DNA of 64,000 bases from Pseudomonas sp. RC10 (lineage in GTDB: Bacteria; Pseudomonadota; Gammaproteobacteria; Pseudomonadales; Pseudomonadaceae), in the NCBI RefSeq assembly GCF_038397775.1, contig NZ_CP151650.1, forward strand, positions 6,343,001-6,407,000. The letters run 5' to 3'. This document shows, piece by piece, positions 8,013-16,417 of this stretch. The notes below the pieces were generated by a model. It searched no databases. It saw only the letters and a program-made list of their open reading frames with translations, and was not told the DNA's origin. The position numbers were made by a program, and so were the translations under genes. Positions within the stretch are counted from its first letter, which is position 1. Every line of letters begins with the position of its first letter.

Positions 8013-9238
8013 TGAAGCGCGTCGTCGTCACCGGCATGGCCGGCATCACCTCGCTGGGCAGCGACTGGGCCAGCATCGAGGCCAATTTCAGCGCCAATCG
8101 CAGCGGCATCCGGCGCATGGACGAGTGGGATCGGTTCAGCGAGTTGAACACCCGTCTGGCCGGCCCCATCGATGATTTCGCGGTGCCCTCGCACTGGACG
8201 CGCAAACAACTGCGCAGCATGGGCCGCGTGTCACGGCTGGCGGTCGGCGCCTCGGAAGAAGCGTTGCGCGACGCCGGTTTGCTGGGCGATCCGATCATCC
8301 GTGACGGGCGCATGGGGGTGGCGTGCGGGTCTTCCACCGGCAGTACCGACGAGATCAAGGCGTTCGGCAACATGCTGCTCAATTCGGTGGCCGAAGGGCT
8401 GAACGCCAACTCGTACGTGCGGATGATGCCCCACACGACGGCAGCGAATATCAGCATCTTCTTCAACCTCACGGGCCGTCTCATTCCGACGTCCAGCGCG
8501 TGCACCAGCGGCAGTCAGGGCGTGGGCTATGCCTATGAAGCGATCAAGTTCGGGCGCCTGCCGTTGATGCTTGCCGGCGGTGCAGAAGAACTGTGCCCAA
8601 CGGAGGCCATGGTGTTCGACGCGCTGTATGCGACCAGCCTGAAAAACGATGCGCCCCACACCAGTCCGCGTCCCTATGACAGCGGCCGTGACGGGCTGGT
8701 GATTGGTGAAGGCGGCGGCATGCTGGTCCTTGAAGAGCTGGAACATGCACTGGCCCGTGGCGCGAAGATTCACGCTGAAATCGTGGGGTTTGGCAGCAAT
8801 GCCGATGGCGTACACACCACGCGTCCCGAGCAGGTCACAATGCGCCGGGCGATGGAGCTGGCGCTGGAAGACGCGGGCCTTTCTCCGGATGCCATCGGTT
8901 ACGTCAATGGCCACGGCACCGCAACCGAGCAAGGGGACATCGCTGAAACCCTGGCCACCCACAGCCTGTTCGGCGCGCGCATGCCGATCAGCTCGCAGAA
9001 GAGTTTCCTCGGCCACACGCTGGGTGCGTGCGGTGCGCTGGAGTCGTGGTTCACCATCGAAATGATGAAGCACGACCGCTACATCCATACCCTCAATCTG
9101 GACGGCGTCGATACCCGTTGCGGGGCGCTGGACTACCTGCGCGGCGAGCCCCGCGCCATGAGCCACGAGTTCGTGATGAACAACAATTTTGCCTTCGGCG
9201 GGGTCAACACGTCGTTGATTTTCCGTCGCTGGCCGTGA
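8012..9238 (+). CDS. apeR: Beta-ketoacyl-ACP synthase (FabF-like), ApeR-type
   Basis: 408-residue condensing enzyme. I start it at the ATG at 8012, which overlaps the reductase stop; the first residues MKRVVVTGMAGITSLG match the normal N-terminus of FabF proteins, and an upstream TTG would only add two residues. Catalytic Cys164 (SSACTSGS), His301 (NGHGTAT), Lys330 and His335 (KSFLGHTLGA) are intact. ApeR is the homodimeric ketosynthase of the Xenorhabdus system and is proposed to start chain growth or condense early units. It is followed after 34 bp by the last gene of the operon. Confidence 0.85.
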   Translation: MKRVVVTGMAGITSLGSDWASIEANFSANRSGIRRMDEWDRFSELNTRLAGPIDDFAVPSHWTRKQLRSMGRVSRLAVGASEEALRDAGLLGDPIIRDGRMGVACGSSTGSTDEIKAFGNMLLNSVAEGLNANSYVRMMPHTTAANISIFFNLTGRLIPTSSACTSGSQGVGYAYEAIKFGRLPLMLAGGAEELCPTEAMVFDALYATSLKNDAPHTSPRPYDSGRDGLVIGEGGGMLVLEELEHALARGAKIHAEIVGFGSNADGVHTTRPEQVTMRRAMELALEDAGLSPDAIGYVNGHGTATEQGDIAETLATHSLFGARMPISSQKSFLGHTLGACGALESWFTIEMMKHDRYIHTLNLDGVDTRCGALDYLRGEPRAMSHEFVMNNNFAFGGVNTSLIFRRWP

Positions 9239-9272
9239 GCGTTTTTTAGTTGATCCCTCAAGGAGTGAAAGC

Positions 9273-9719
9273 ATGAAACTGAAAGTCTGGGCGGCCACCG
9301 CTGCAATCATTCTGGGCGCGCTGCCCGGTATCAGTCAGGCACGGGATACCGCGCTGTATCTGCCGTTCGACAAGGTCGTCGCACAAATGCTTCAAGAGAA
9401 GAAACTGGACGGCAGCGTGAAGTTCTACCTGGCGGGTGTCACGCCAAAAGGGAAAGTGTCGGTGCTATCGCCGAACGCTGTGACCAACAAGAAAACCAAC
9501 GCCTTCAACAAAAGCGACAACGACGCCTGCGAGTGGGCGCTGCAATCAGCCATCCTGCAATTGAACGAAGCGGCGAAAGGCGCAGGGGCAAATGCCGTGG
9601 TTAACATCGCCAGCTACTACAAGAAGATCGAACGCAAAGACCCTGCAACCTACGAATGCCACGCCGGGGCCATCATGGCAGGCGTCGCGTTGAAAGGTGA
9701 CCTGGCGAAGGTGCAGTAA
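9273..9719 (+). CDS. Small secreted protein at the end of the aryl polyene operon
   Basis: 148 residues with a clear signal peptide (hydrophobic core AATAAIILGALPG, cleavage near SQA/RD at about residues 23-24). The mature protein is about 125 residues and has two cysteines, in NDACEWALQSA and TYECHAGA, suitable for a periplasmic disulfide, plus a glycine/alanine-rich GAGANAVVNIASYYKK. From memory, homologues in APE clusters are sometimes labelled excinuclease ATPase subunit, but nothing here resembles UvrA: there is no Walker motif or zinc finger. AAGGAGTG precedes the ATG at good spacing. The function is unknown; position suggests a role in polyene export or placement. Confidence 0.75.
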   Translation: MKLKVWAATAAIILGALPGISQARDTALYLPFDKVVAQMLQEKKLDGSVKFYLAGVTPKGKVSVLSPNAVTNKKTNAFNKSDNDACEWALQSAILQLNEAAKGAGANAVVNIASYYKKIERKDPATYECHAGAIMAGVALKGDLAKVQ

Positions 9720-9773
9720 AGCTTTCTAATGGGGCGAGGCTTTCTGCCGCGCCCGATGGCACGAACGGTTCAC

Positions 9774-9862
9774 CTGTGGGAGCGAATTCATTCGCGAACA
9801 AACTTCAGCCGATAGAGGTGCATCGCCTGTTGCATCTTTCGCGAATGAATTCGCTCCGACAG
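9774..9862. repeat. REPIN, family B
   Basis: Inverted arms beginning CTGTGGGAGCGAATTCATTC at 9774 and ending with the complement at 9862 (one mismatch). The middle contains CAGCCGATAGAGGTG. A second copy is at 47326-47414. It lies just after the APE operon and before the convergent LysR gene, where it may form a hairpin that stops or stabilises transcripts. Confidence 0.85.
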
Positions 9863-9890
9863 TTCGAATTGCGCATCTCGTGCGTCCTTA

Positions 9891-10781
9891 CTAGCCCGCC
9901 TTGCGCGTCACCAACTCAACGAACGCCTTGGCCATGGGCGACTTCTGGTCCTTGCGCTGCACCAGCCACACCGCCGACGTTGCGGCCTCGTCCAACAGCG
10001 TGCGATAGACCACACCATCGATCCGCATGCGTTGGTACGACGCAGGCAGCACCGTCACGCCCAGCCCCGCCGCGACCAGCCCGATGATCGTCATAGCCTC
10101 GGCGGCTTCCTGGGCGAACAACGGCGTGAACCCCGCATCACGCGCCAAACTCAGCAGCTGCGCGTACAGGCCACTGCCGTAGCTGCGTGGAAAAAACACA
10201 AACGGCTCGGTCGCCAGCTCCTTGAGGTAAATCCCCTGTTCGCTGCCCTGAGCCATCGGATGGTCAGAGCGGAAAACGGCCACCAACGGCTCGCGCAGCA
10301 GCTCGACCGCTACCAGTGAGTCCGGCAACGGCAGCGGGCGCATGATGCCGACCTGCATCGACTCCTCCACCAGCCTTTCGGCGACTTCCTTGCTGCTCAT
10401 TTCCTGCAATGCCAAGTGCACGGCGGGATGGCGTTGACGAAAGGCAAAGATCGCCTGCGGAATGCTCGATGTGAACGGTGCCGACGCGGTGAAGCCAATC
10501 TTCAACTCCCCCAGCTCACCCAACTGCGCGCGGCGCGCCACATCAGAGGCTTTCTCGACCTGCGCCAGCACCAGCCGCGCTTCGTCGAGGAACAGTCGCC
10601 CGGCCTCGCTCAATGCCACTCGTCGGTTGGTCCGCTCGAACAGTCGGGCACCCAATTCATGTTCCAGCGCCTGAATTTGCTGGCTCAACGGAGGCTGAGA
10701 GATGCCGAGTGACTCCGCAGCCCTGCCAAAATGCAGCTCTTCAGCCACCGCAATAAAGTAGCGAAGATGACGTAATTCCAT
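9891..10781 (-). CDS. LysR-family transcriptional regulator (CatM/BenM-like)
   Basis: 296 residues. The N-terminal winged helix-turn-helix (MELRHLRYFIAVAEELHFG, then LGISQPPLSQQIQALE) is typical of the CatM/BenM branch of LysR regulators. Residues about 90-290 form the periplasmic-binding-protein-like effector domain (KIGFTASAPFTSSIPQAI; ATEPFVFFPRSYG; GLVAAGLGVTVLPASYQ). It is divergent from the MFS transporter with 115 bp between them, so it most likely controls that gene in response to a small acid or aromatic effector. The effector cannot be deduced. The operon boundary with the APE cluster is marked by a REPIN and opposite orientation. Confidence 0.88.
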   Translation of the reverse strand: MELRHLRYFIAVAEELHFGRAAESLGISQPPLSQQIQALEHELGARLFERTNRRVALSEAGRLFLDEARLVLAQVEKASDVARRAQLGELGELKIGFTASAPFTSSIPQAIFAFRQRHPAVHLALQEMSSKEVAERLVEESMQVGIMRPLPLPDSLVAVELLREPLVAVFRSDHPMAQGSEQGIYLKELATEPFVFFPRSYGSGLYAQLLSLARDAGFTPLFAQEAAEAMTIIGLVAAGLGVTVLPASYQRMRIDGVVYRTLLDEAATSAVWLVQRKDQKSPMAKAFVELVTRKAG

Positions 10782-10896
10782 GGCCTCACCATTGAGTCGT
10801 TAAAGCTATCAAACAGGTCGAACAATATATTGGAGGAAAACGTTAGCTGGCTATATGCTTTTCCCCATCGCTGCTTCACATCGTTTGAGGTTACCT
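10782..10896. promoter_or_regulatory. Divergent LysR/MFS control region
   Basis: The 115-bp gap between the regulator and transporter starts is AT-richer than its surroundings, with ATATAT near 10829 and CTATATGC near 10852. Such regions usually hold the LysR operator and both promoters. No single T-N11-A site stands out enough to name. Confidence 0.35.
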
Positions 10897-12162
10897 GTGA
10901 ATACTGCTGCATCCCCCGCGACGTCTGCGCCCGAGATCAACGTCGCAATTCCGCTGGGTGATACCTACATCGAGAAAGACACCCCGGCCTTCATCCGCAC
11001 CGTTCTCGCGCTGTTTTCCGGCGGCTTCGCCACCTTTTCCCTGCTCTACTGCGTACAGCCCATGATGCCGGTGCTGTCCCGCGAGTTCTCCATCAACGCC
11101 GCCGAGAGCAGCCTGATTCTCTCGGTTGCCACGGCGATGCTCGCCATCGGCCTGTTGATCACCGGCCCGATTTCCGACCGTATGGGACGCAAATCGGTAA
11201 TGGTCTTTTCATTGTTCTCCGCCGCTTTGTTCACCATTGCCAGCGCGTTCATGCCCAGTTGGGAGGGCGTGTTGGTGACACGGGCCTTTGTCGGGCTTTC
11301 GTTGAGCGGGTTGGCGGCGGTAGCGATGACCTACCTCAGCGAAGAGATCCACCCGCAACACATCGGCCTGGCCATGGGCCTGTACATCGGCGGCAACGCG
11401 ATTGGCGGGATGAGCGGGCGGCTGATCACCGGCGTCCTCAGCGATTACGTGAGTTGGCACATCGCGCTGTCGATCATGGGTCTCATCGCACTGGCAGGCG
11501 CCTGCGTGTTCTGGAAGATCCTGCCCCCCTCGCGCAACTTCCGCCCTCGCCCGCTCAACGCTCGCAGCCTGCTGGACGGCTTCGTGTTGCAGTTCCGCGA
11601 CGCTGGTCTGCCGTGGCTGTTTCTGGAAGGCTTCCTGCTGATGGGCGCTTTCGTCACGCTGTTCAACTACATCGGTTATCGCCTGCTGGCCGAGCCCTAC
11701 AGCCTCAGCCAAGCTGTCGTGGGACTGTTCTCGGTCGTTTACCTGTCCGGGATCTACAGCTCGGCGAAAGTCGGCGCGCTGGCTGACAAACTGGGCCGTC
11801 GCAACGTGCTCTGGGCCGTGATCGTCCTGATGATCGCTGGCCTCGCCCTGACCATGTTCACCCCGCTAGCCATTGTGGTCATTGGCGTCGTGATGTTCAC
11901 CTTCGGTTTCTTTGGCGCCCACTCGGTGGCCAGCAGCTGGATCGGCCGCCGCGCGATCAAAGCCAAGGGCCAGGCCTCGTCGCTGTACCTGTTCAGCTAC
12001 TACGTTGGTTCCAGCGTGGCGGGCACCGGCGGCGGGTTCTTCTGGCATTACGCGGGGTGGAACGGGATCGGCGTATTTATCGCGCTGCTGCTCGCCGCCG
12101 CGTTAGGTGCAGCGCTCAAGCTGGCGAAGGTGAAGCCACTGCCGGTAAACGTGCAGGTCTAG
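10897..12162 (+). CDS. MFS transporter (YnfM-like)
   Basis: 421 residues if begun at the GTG at 10897, which has GAGG at good spacing; the sequence further upstream in this frame is unlikely to be translated. Twelve membrane helices are apparent. Between helices 2 and 3 is GPISDRMGRKSVM, the major-facilitator loop motif GxxxDRxGRK/R, repeated in weaker form as GALADKLGRRNVL in the second half. FSLLYCVQPMMPVLSREF at the N-terminus is typical of the YnfM-like subgroup of drug/metabolite exporters. The substrate is unknown. It converges on gspM with only 10 bp between the stops. Confidence 0.85.
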   Translation: MNTAASPATSAPEINVAIPLGDTYIEKDTPAFIRTVLALFSGGFATFSLLYCVQPMMPVLSREFSINAAESSLILSVATAMLAIGLLITGPISDRMGRKSVMVFSLFSAALFTIASAFMPSWEGVLVTRAFVGLSLSGLAAVAMTYLSEEIHPQHIGLAMGLYIGGNAIGGMSGRLITGVLSDYVSWHIALSIMGLIALAGACVFWKILPPSRNFRPRPLNARSLLDGFVLQFRDAGLPWLFLEGFLLMGAFVTLFNYIGYRLLAEPYSLSQAVVGLFSVVYLSGIYSSAKVGALADKLGRRNVLWAVIVLMIAGLALTMFTPLAIVVIGVVMFTFGFFGAHSVASSWIGRRAIKAKGQASSLYLFSYYVGSSVAGTGGGFFWHYAGWNGIGVFIALLLAAALGAALKLAKVKPLPVNVQV

Positions 12163-12172
12163 CCGCTTCAGG

Positions 12173-12637
12173 CTAAGACTCGGCAGCCCAAGCCACCCTT
12201 GCCAATAGAAGAGCCTCTCGCTTTTCCAAGGTCAACGACTGCATCCGGGCGCCATCCTGCTCAAGACGAATCAGCCAGTTCAGCAAAGCCTTGGCATCGC
12301 CCTCCAGCGTCACGCTCAGGCCTTGGCTGTCGTTATCCAGTTGTGACAGGTCGAGGCCTGCCTTCGCAGCGCTTTCACTGACATGTCGGGACAGTGACTG
12401 CGCGATACGGACCGGGCGGCCGGAGCTTGCATGCTTCAGCCGTTCCGCCAACGACAGGTTTTGACGATAGACCCGTTCTGCGGCCTCAAGCCGCTGCTGA
12501 GTCGGTAACCAGACACCTTTGATCAACGACACGCCCAGCACGAAGACGCCCAGCAAAACGAGCATGTGGCGGTCTCTTCGATTGAGCCTTCGCCAGTGCT
12601 CGACCGCTGCCAGTCGCGCGTTCCATCGAAGCGTCAT
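12173..12637 (-). CDS. gspM: Type II secretion protein GspM
   Basis: 154-residue bitopic inner-membrane protein. A basic N-terminus (WRRLNRRDR) leads into a single membrane helix (HMLVLLGVFVLGVSLIKGVWL, about residues 24-44), then a coiled-coil stretch and a small ferredoxin-like periplasmic domain. GspM pairs with GspL to form the assembly platform that links the ATPase to the pseudopilus. It is the last gene of the gsp run and overlaps gspL by ATGA. Similarity among GspM proteins is low, so position, size and topology carry the call. Confidence 0.85.
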   Translation of the reverse strand: MTLRWNARLAAVEHWRRLNRRDRHMLVLLGVFVLGVSLIKGVWLPTQQRLEAAERVYRQNLSLAERLKHASSGRPVRIAQSLSRHVSESAAKAGLDLSQLDNDSQGLSVTLEGDAKALLNWLIRLEQDGARMQSLTLEKREALLLARVAWAAES

Positions 12638-13740
12638 GCCTCGTCCACCCCAATGATCAACATCGCTTTGACCCCGTCCTGATGCTTGCTCGCGCCGTCA
12701 ATCCGAATAGGCAGTCCGCTTCGCTCAACCTGGTCGCGTAGACGCTCAAGTGCGGTGAAATCCTTGACGGCAATGGCCACTTTCCAGCCCTGCGCACGTG
12801 TGAAGCCAACATGCCGGACTTCTACCTCAGCGCTGCCGAGCACCCGTTCGATGAGCATGGAAAAGGTCGCCATAGGCTTGCGCCCTACTGCCTGTCTCGC
12901 TTGCAGGGCACTGAAGCGGGTAGACAAGTCGACGACCCGCCCTTGATCCGGGTACAGCGTCTGAAACCGCTGCAGACTCTGTTCATGGAGACGCAATGCT
13001 TCGGACTCCAGATGCTGAATGCGCGCAACGCTGAATCCCCAGGACATTAAGCCAAGGCATGCCAACGTAAGCAGCGGCAGCGACCAACGCCACCGTCGAG
13101 GCGCAACGCGAAACTCTCCCTGCAAGAGGTCGATCGACATCTTGCGCCCCGCCACCAGAAAGGCCGCTGTTTCAGCCGCGTCCGGTTGAGCATCCCTTAC
13201 GCAGAGACCTTGGGGCAGACGGGACGCAAACAAGGTGCGCGACTCATCTGAAAAAGCCAGTCGGCAACCGACCTTACCGCCCAGAATCCAGCGGCCCGCC
13301 CACCAGACCAGATGCGGCTGATCGTCGGGCAGCATGTCGGCGTCGATTTGTACGCTGCCGACCTGAATGCCTGCCTCATCGAGCACGCTCAACACCTCAC
13401 GCAGCAATGACCTGGAAAGGATCAGCAATGGATAACGGTGCTCGGTGTCGCGTAAGCCCACGGCGACATGCAGTCCCTCGACGTCTTCCGACAATTGCTC
13501 TTCCACCGAGTACATCAGCGCTTGTGTCCGGGGGGCCCTGCGGGTCGGCCATGGCGGGGTGCGCAGCCAACTGCAGGTTTCCATCGGCAGGATGATCTGA
13601 ACGGCATGTCCCTGAAATACCTGCGCAGCCTGAGCCAGCGTGCACTCGCGAAGCGCGACACCCTCAGCCCCACACCAGACCGAATCGAATCGTGCAGTGC
13701 CGGTCATGCTCTCGGGGGTGAAATACAGCCAGCCTTTCAT
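12634..13740 (-). CDS. gspL: Type II secretion protein GspL
   Basis: 368 residues. The cytoplasmic actin-like part (about 1-220; GHAVQIILPMETCSWLRTPPWP, then QALMYSVEEQLSEDVEGLHVA) resembles GspL and PilM domains that hold the GspE ATPase N-domain. One membrane helix (WSLPLLTLACLGLMSWGFSV, about 223-242) is followed by a short periplasmic domain that pairs with GspM. It overlaps both neighbours by 4 bp. The shared fold with PilM at 38473-39537 reflects the common origin of the two machines. Confidence 0.88.
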   Translation of the reverse strand: MKGWLYFTPESMTGTARFDSVWCGAEGVALRECTLAQAAQVFQGHAVQIILPMETCSWLRTPPWPTRRAPRTQALMYSVEEQLSEDVEGLHVAVGLRDTEHRYPLLILSRSLLREVLSVLDEAGIQVGSVQIDADMLPDDQPHLVWWAGRWILGGKVGCRLAFSDESRTLFASRLPQGLCVRDAQPDAAETAAFLVAGRKMSIDLLQGEFRVAPRRWRWSLPLLTLACLGLMSWGFSVARIQHLESEALRLHEQSLQRFQTLYPDQGRVVDLSTRFSALQARQAVGRKPMATFSMLIERVLGSAEVEVRHVGFTRAQGWKVAIAVKDFTALERLRDQVERSGLPIRIDGASKHQDGVKAMLIIGVDEA

Positions 13741-14594
13741 GGAATGGAGCCTTGCGCGGGTGACAACAGGCGACGCTGGATAATCCGAAGCCGCTGAGTG
13801 TTCGCCACACGCTCCAGATCCGAGACCATGGTCATTCGGCTATCGGCAAGGCCTACCTCTGCGGTGATGCGAAACCAACGACTACGCACCCCTAGCCCGT
13901 GGGGCGAGATACCGAGCCCATCGACTGTGGCTGAGCCGACAAATGCCGCCGCATCCGGGTATCCTTCGGAGGGTCGTTGGCGAATCAGCTCCAGTGCGCT
14001 CGCCGTCGTCATGCCTTCCAGGCTCGCCAGCACCTGGGCGGGCGCCGTGTTGACGTTGAGGGCTGCGTCACGGGGCAGCACCGCGATCCACGGCAACAGA
14101 TGTTGCAGGTCCGAGGGGCGCAATCCGGGGATTTGCTGAAGTTGAGCAGCATTGCTGAACGGCTGTGTTTTCAGCGCGGAAAGGTCGAATGGTTCGATAT
14201 CCAAGGCGTTCAACAGGCGAAACCACCGCAAAGCATAAACGTCGTCGACACTCTCCGGCACCGCCAGATGGGTCAGGTTAAAGCGGCCGCCCAAGTCTTC
14301 GATGGAGAGCCGTACATCGAGATCTGGCAGCCGAAACCCTTGGGGACTCATCGCCCAGGCCTGCGCGAGATGGGTCGTCTCTCCCGCGCCCGATACGCTG
14401 TCCTGCAAAAGCTGCATCGCCCGACTTTCAGCAGCCAGGGCGGCTTGTCGCAGGTGCAAATGCTGCACCTGCTGTACGGTGGTTTGCAGCGTCAGGCGAT
14501 GGCTGCGCAACACCCCTCCGATCACCATCAATGCCAGACTGGTGATGAGCAATACGCTGATCAACGCAACGCCTTGCTGGCAGGACCGACTCAT
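13737..14594 (-). CDS. gspK: Type II secretion minor pseudopilin GspK
   Basis: 285 residues. The start is set at 14594 so that the prepilin signal is MSRSCQQG/VALIS, overlapping the gspJ stop by ATGA; in-frame sequence further upstream lies in gspJ. After the Gly the hydrophobic helix VALISVLLITSLALMVIGG follows. Residue +5 is Ser where other pseudopilins have Glu, a normal feature of GspK, which caps the pseudopilus tip. The large inserted domain (about 60-270) includes helix-hairpin-helix-like SNAAQLQQIPGLRPSDL and NVNTAPAQVLASL, as in other GspK proteins. Confidence 0.9.
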   Translation of the reverse strand: MSRSCQQGVALISVLLITSLALMVIGGVLRSHRLTLQTTVQQVQHLHLRQAALAAESRAMQLLQDSVSGAGETTHLAQAWAMSPQGFRLPDLDVRLSIEDLGGRFNLTHLAVPESVDDVYALRWFRLLNALDIEPFDLSALKTQPFSNAAQLQQIPGLRPSDLQHLLPWIAVLPRDAALNVNTAPAQVLASLEGMTTASALELIRQRPSEGYPDAAAFVGSATVDGLGISPHGLGVRSRWFRITAEVGLADSRMTMVSDLERVANTQRLRIIQRRLLSPAQGSIP

Positions 14595-15142
14595 GCGTCC
14601 CCCGCCAAGGGAACGACACGCCGAATGCCCTCGAAGCGCGCGAACGAGAGGGTCAACTCCACCGCTCTCGGCTGCACCGCTTGCGAGTCCCGCAACGAAT
14701 CGGTACGCCAATGATGGCTGGCATCATAGAGGCGCCATTGGAGTTCCCGCACGTCACGCAACAGCAACTGCTTTTGGACCCCGGAAAAATCGAGGCTGCG
14801 GCTGTAACGCAATAACTGGTTTTTTTCGAATACGTAGCTGACTTCCTGGCTGTCACCTCGGGGTTGGCCGAGCGGATTGCGCCAGTTGCCGCGGCGCAAA
14901 TTCAAGACGCCATGACGCAGTTGCACCGACGGCGTCTTCGATGAAAAAGTCGCCTGCATCAGATCGCGCTCAATGATGGCCACGGCTCGACGTAGATCAC
15001 GCAAGTCCCGTTGCTCCCGCTGCACCTGCTCTTGAACCCTGAACACACCATCAAACAGCCGCCAGCTCGCGAATCCAAGTGTGCTGAAAATCGCCAGACT
15101 GATGAGCAACTCCAGCAGCGTGAACCCTTTACTCGTCGTCAT
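14591..15142 (-). CDS. gspJ: Type II secretion minor pseudopilin GspJ
   Basis: 183 residues from the ATG at 15142. This start gives a short basic leader MTTSKG followed by FTLLELLISLAIF, the prepilin peptidase site with Glu at +5; the longer reading upstream overlaps gspI and is not supported. The body has the GspJ features RDLRRAVAIIERDLMQA and alternating strands such as VELTLSFARFEGI. GspJ forms the tip complex with GspI and GspK. The adjacent overlaps are 4 bp at each end. Confidence 0.9.
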   Translation of the reverse strand: MTTSKGFTLLELLISLAIFSTLGFASWRLFDGVFRVQEQVQREQRDLRDLRRAVAIIERDLMQATFSSKTPSVQLRHGVLNLRRGNWRNPLGQPRGDSQEVSYVFEKNQLLRYSRSLDFSGVQKQLLLRDVRELQWRLYDASHHWRTDSLRDSQAVQPRAVELTLSFARFEGIRRVVPLAGDA

Positions 15143-15513
15143 GGCTTTTCCGCCAGAAGCGGCGAGGCAATCCATCCGCGGGTCCGAAAGACGGTGGCCG
15201 AATCGACGCTGCGACGCACATCGATTTCCACGCTGAGCAGACCGCTTTCGCGATGGCGTTCGACACGTTGTTCCACAACCCAGCGCTGGCCGGATAACAC
15301 AGGGGCCACGCTGCGCCTTCCCGTTGGCGGAGGCTGCAGCCGCAATTCGGTCATGTGATTGTCTGCCAGCCAACTGGCCAACACCCGCTCGCGCAGTGCC
15401 TCGTTCTGCTGGAGAACGAACTGGCTCGCTGACAGCACCGCACTCGCCAGTAACGCGAACACCGCTAACGCCACCATGACTTCGAGCAAGGTGAAGCCGC
15501 GTTCAGCTTTCAT
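15139..15513 (-). CDS. gspI: Type II secretion minor pseudopilin GspI
   Basis: 124 residues if started at the ATG at 15513 (MKAERG/FTLLEVMVALAVFALLA). An in-frame ATG at 15525 is also possible and would add four residues; neither has a strong ribosome binding site, which is usual for genes that overlap the previous one, as here with gspH by 11 bp. The Gly/Phe cleavage site and Glu5 are intact. GspI nucleates the tip complex. The remaining 100 residues (SQFVLQQNEALRERVLASWLADNHMTEL) fit the family. Confidence 0.88.
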   Translation of the reverse strand: MKAERGFTLLEVMVALAVFALLASAVLSASQFVLQQNEALRERVLASWLADNHMTELRLQPPPTGRRSVAPVLSGQRWVVEQRVERHRESGLLSVEIDVRRSVDSATVFRTRGWIASPLLAEKP

Positions 15514-15970
15514 TGATCGCAGCATCATTAACACCATCACTGGCAACGCTCAGCAAGCGACCCTGGGCAGTTTCGTAGTGAAGGGTGAAAGCGCTGAGCT
15601 CGTCGCTGCTCAGGACAAGCAATTGAGGCGCGTGGGTTCGCTCGGACAGGTGCAGCGGCTGCCCTTCCAGCACCAGATGAAACCGAAGGGCATCCGGCAG
15701 CGGATACGCCTGCATCGGCTGCCAGCCATTACCTTGCAACATCATCGACCGATAGCCCTGCTCATCGAAGTGCAACCCATACTCGCGGCCTTCGGTGACG
15801 GCTCGTTCGCGAAGCTCATGCAAAAGCATCAACAACTCATGGCCATGCTGTCGCGCCTGCTGTGCCGGGCTGGCGCTCAACAATGGCACCACCAAGGCCA
15901 GCAAAACGCCGATGAGAGCCATGACCACCAGCAGTTCCAACAACGTAAAACCCCGGCTGCATCGGCGCAT
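15503..15970 (-). CDS. gspH: Type II secretion minor pseudopilin GspH
   Basis: 155 residues. The leader is MRRCSRG, then FTLLELLVVMALIGVLLALVV, a class III (type IV pilin-like) signal with Glu at +5. GspH connects the tip complex to the GspG shaft. The C-terminal globular part (LREYG-like segment REYGLHFDEQGYRSMML) is typical. It starts on the last base of gspG and overlaps gspI. Confidence 0.88.
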   Translation of the reverse strand: MRRCSRGFTLLELLVVMALIGVLLALVVPLLSASPAQQARQHGHELLMLLHELRERAVTEGREYGLHFDEQGYRSMMLQGNGWQPMQAYPLPDALRFHLVLEGQPLHLSERTHAPQLLVLSSDELSAFTLHYETAQGRLLSVASDGVNDAAINES

Positions 15971-16413
15971 CAGTCCGTAGCCCGACTGTCGATGTCGGCA
16001 GCGAAATCAACGCCGCCCGGCATGCCATCGGCGCCGTAGGAATACAAATCGTAAGGAGCGCTTCCGGTGCCTGGACTCAGGTATTGGTAGGGCGTGCCCC
16101 ACGGATCCGACGGCAAGGCCTTTAGATAACCGCTCGGATTCCAGTTCCGCGCGGGAGGCAGTCCCGTCGGCTGTCTGACCAGAGCCTCAAGGCCTTGCTG
16201 AGAGGACGGGTAGCTGAAATTGTCGAGCCGGTACATTTCGAGAGCCGTGCTCAAGGCCTGTATGTCCGTGCGAGCGGCGGTGACTTTCGCCTGATCCGGA
16301 CGCGACATGAACTGCGGGATCACCATGGCCCCCAGCACGCCGATGATCACCACCACGACCATGATTTCGATCAGCGTGAATCCGCGTTGTTTCCTGTGTC
16401 GACGAACGGCCAT
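15970..16413 (-). CDS. gspG: Type II secretion major pseudopilin GspG
   Basis: 147 residues. The leader MAVRRHRKQRG precedes FTLIEIMVVVVIIGVLGAMVI; after cleavage by prepilin peptidase and N-methylation this helix packs into the pseudopilus. Diagnostic GspG motifs follow: DIQALSTALEMYRLDN, YPSSQQGLEALV and LPSDPWGTPYQYLSPG, and GspG calcium-site Asp residues are present near the C-terminus (SYGADGMPGG). No prepilin peptidase gene is in the window, so PilD encoded elsewhere probably processes it. Confidence 0.94.
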   Translation of the reverse strand: MAVRRHRKQRGFTLIEIMVVVVIIGVLGAMVIPQFMSRPDQAKVTAARTDIQALSTALEMYRLDNFSYPSSQQGLEALVRQPTGLPPARNWNPSGYLKALPSDPWGTPYQYLSPGTGSAPYDLYSYGADGMPGGVDFAADIDSRATD

Positions 16414-16417
16414 AGGT

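Noticed and set aside
12163..12172. A terminator between the convergent MFS and gspM genes.
   Set aside because: Only 10 bp separate the stops, and no inverted repeat followed by T residues is visible there.
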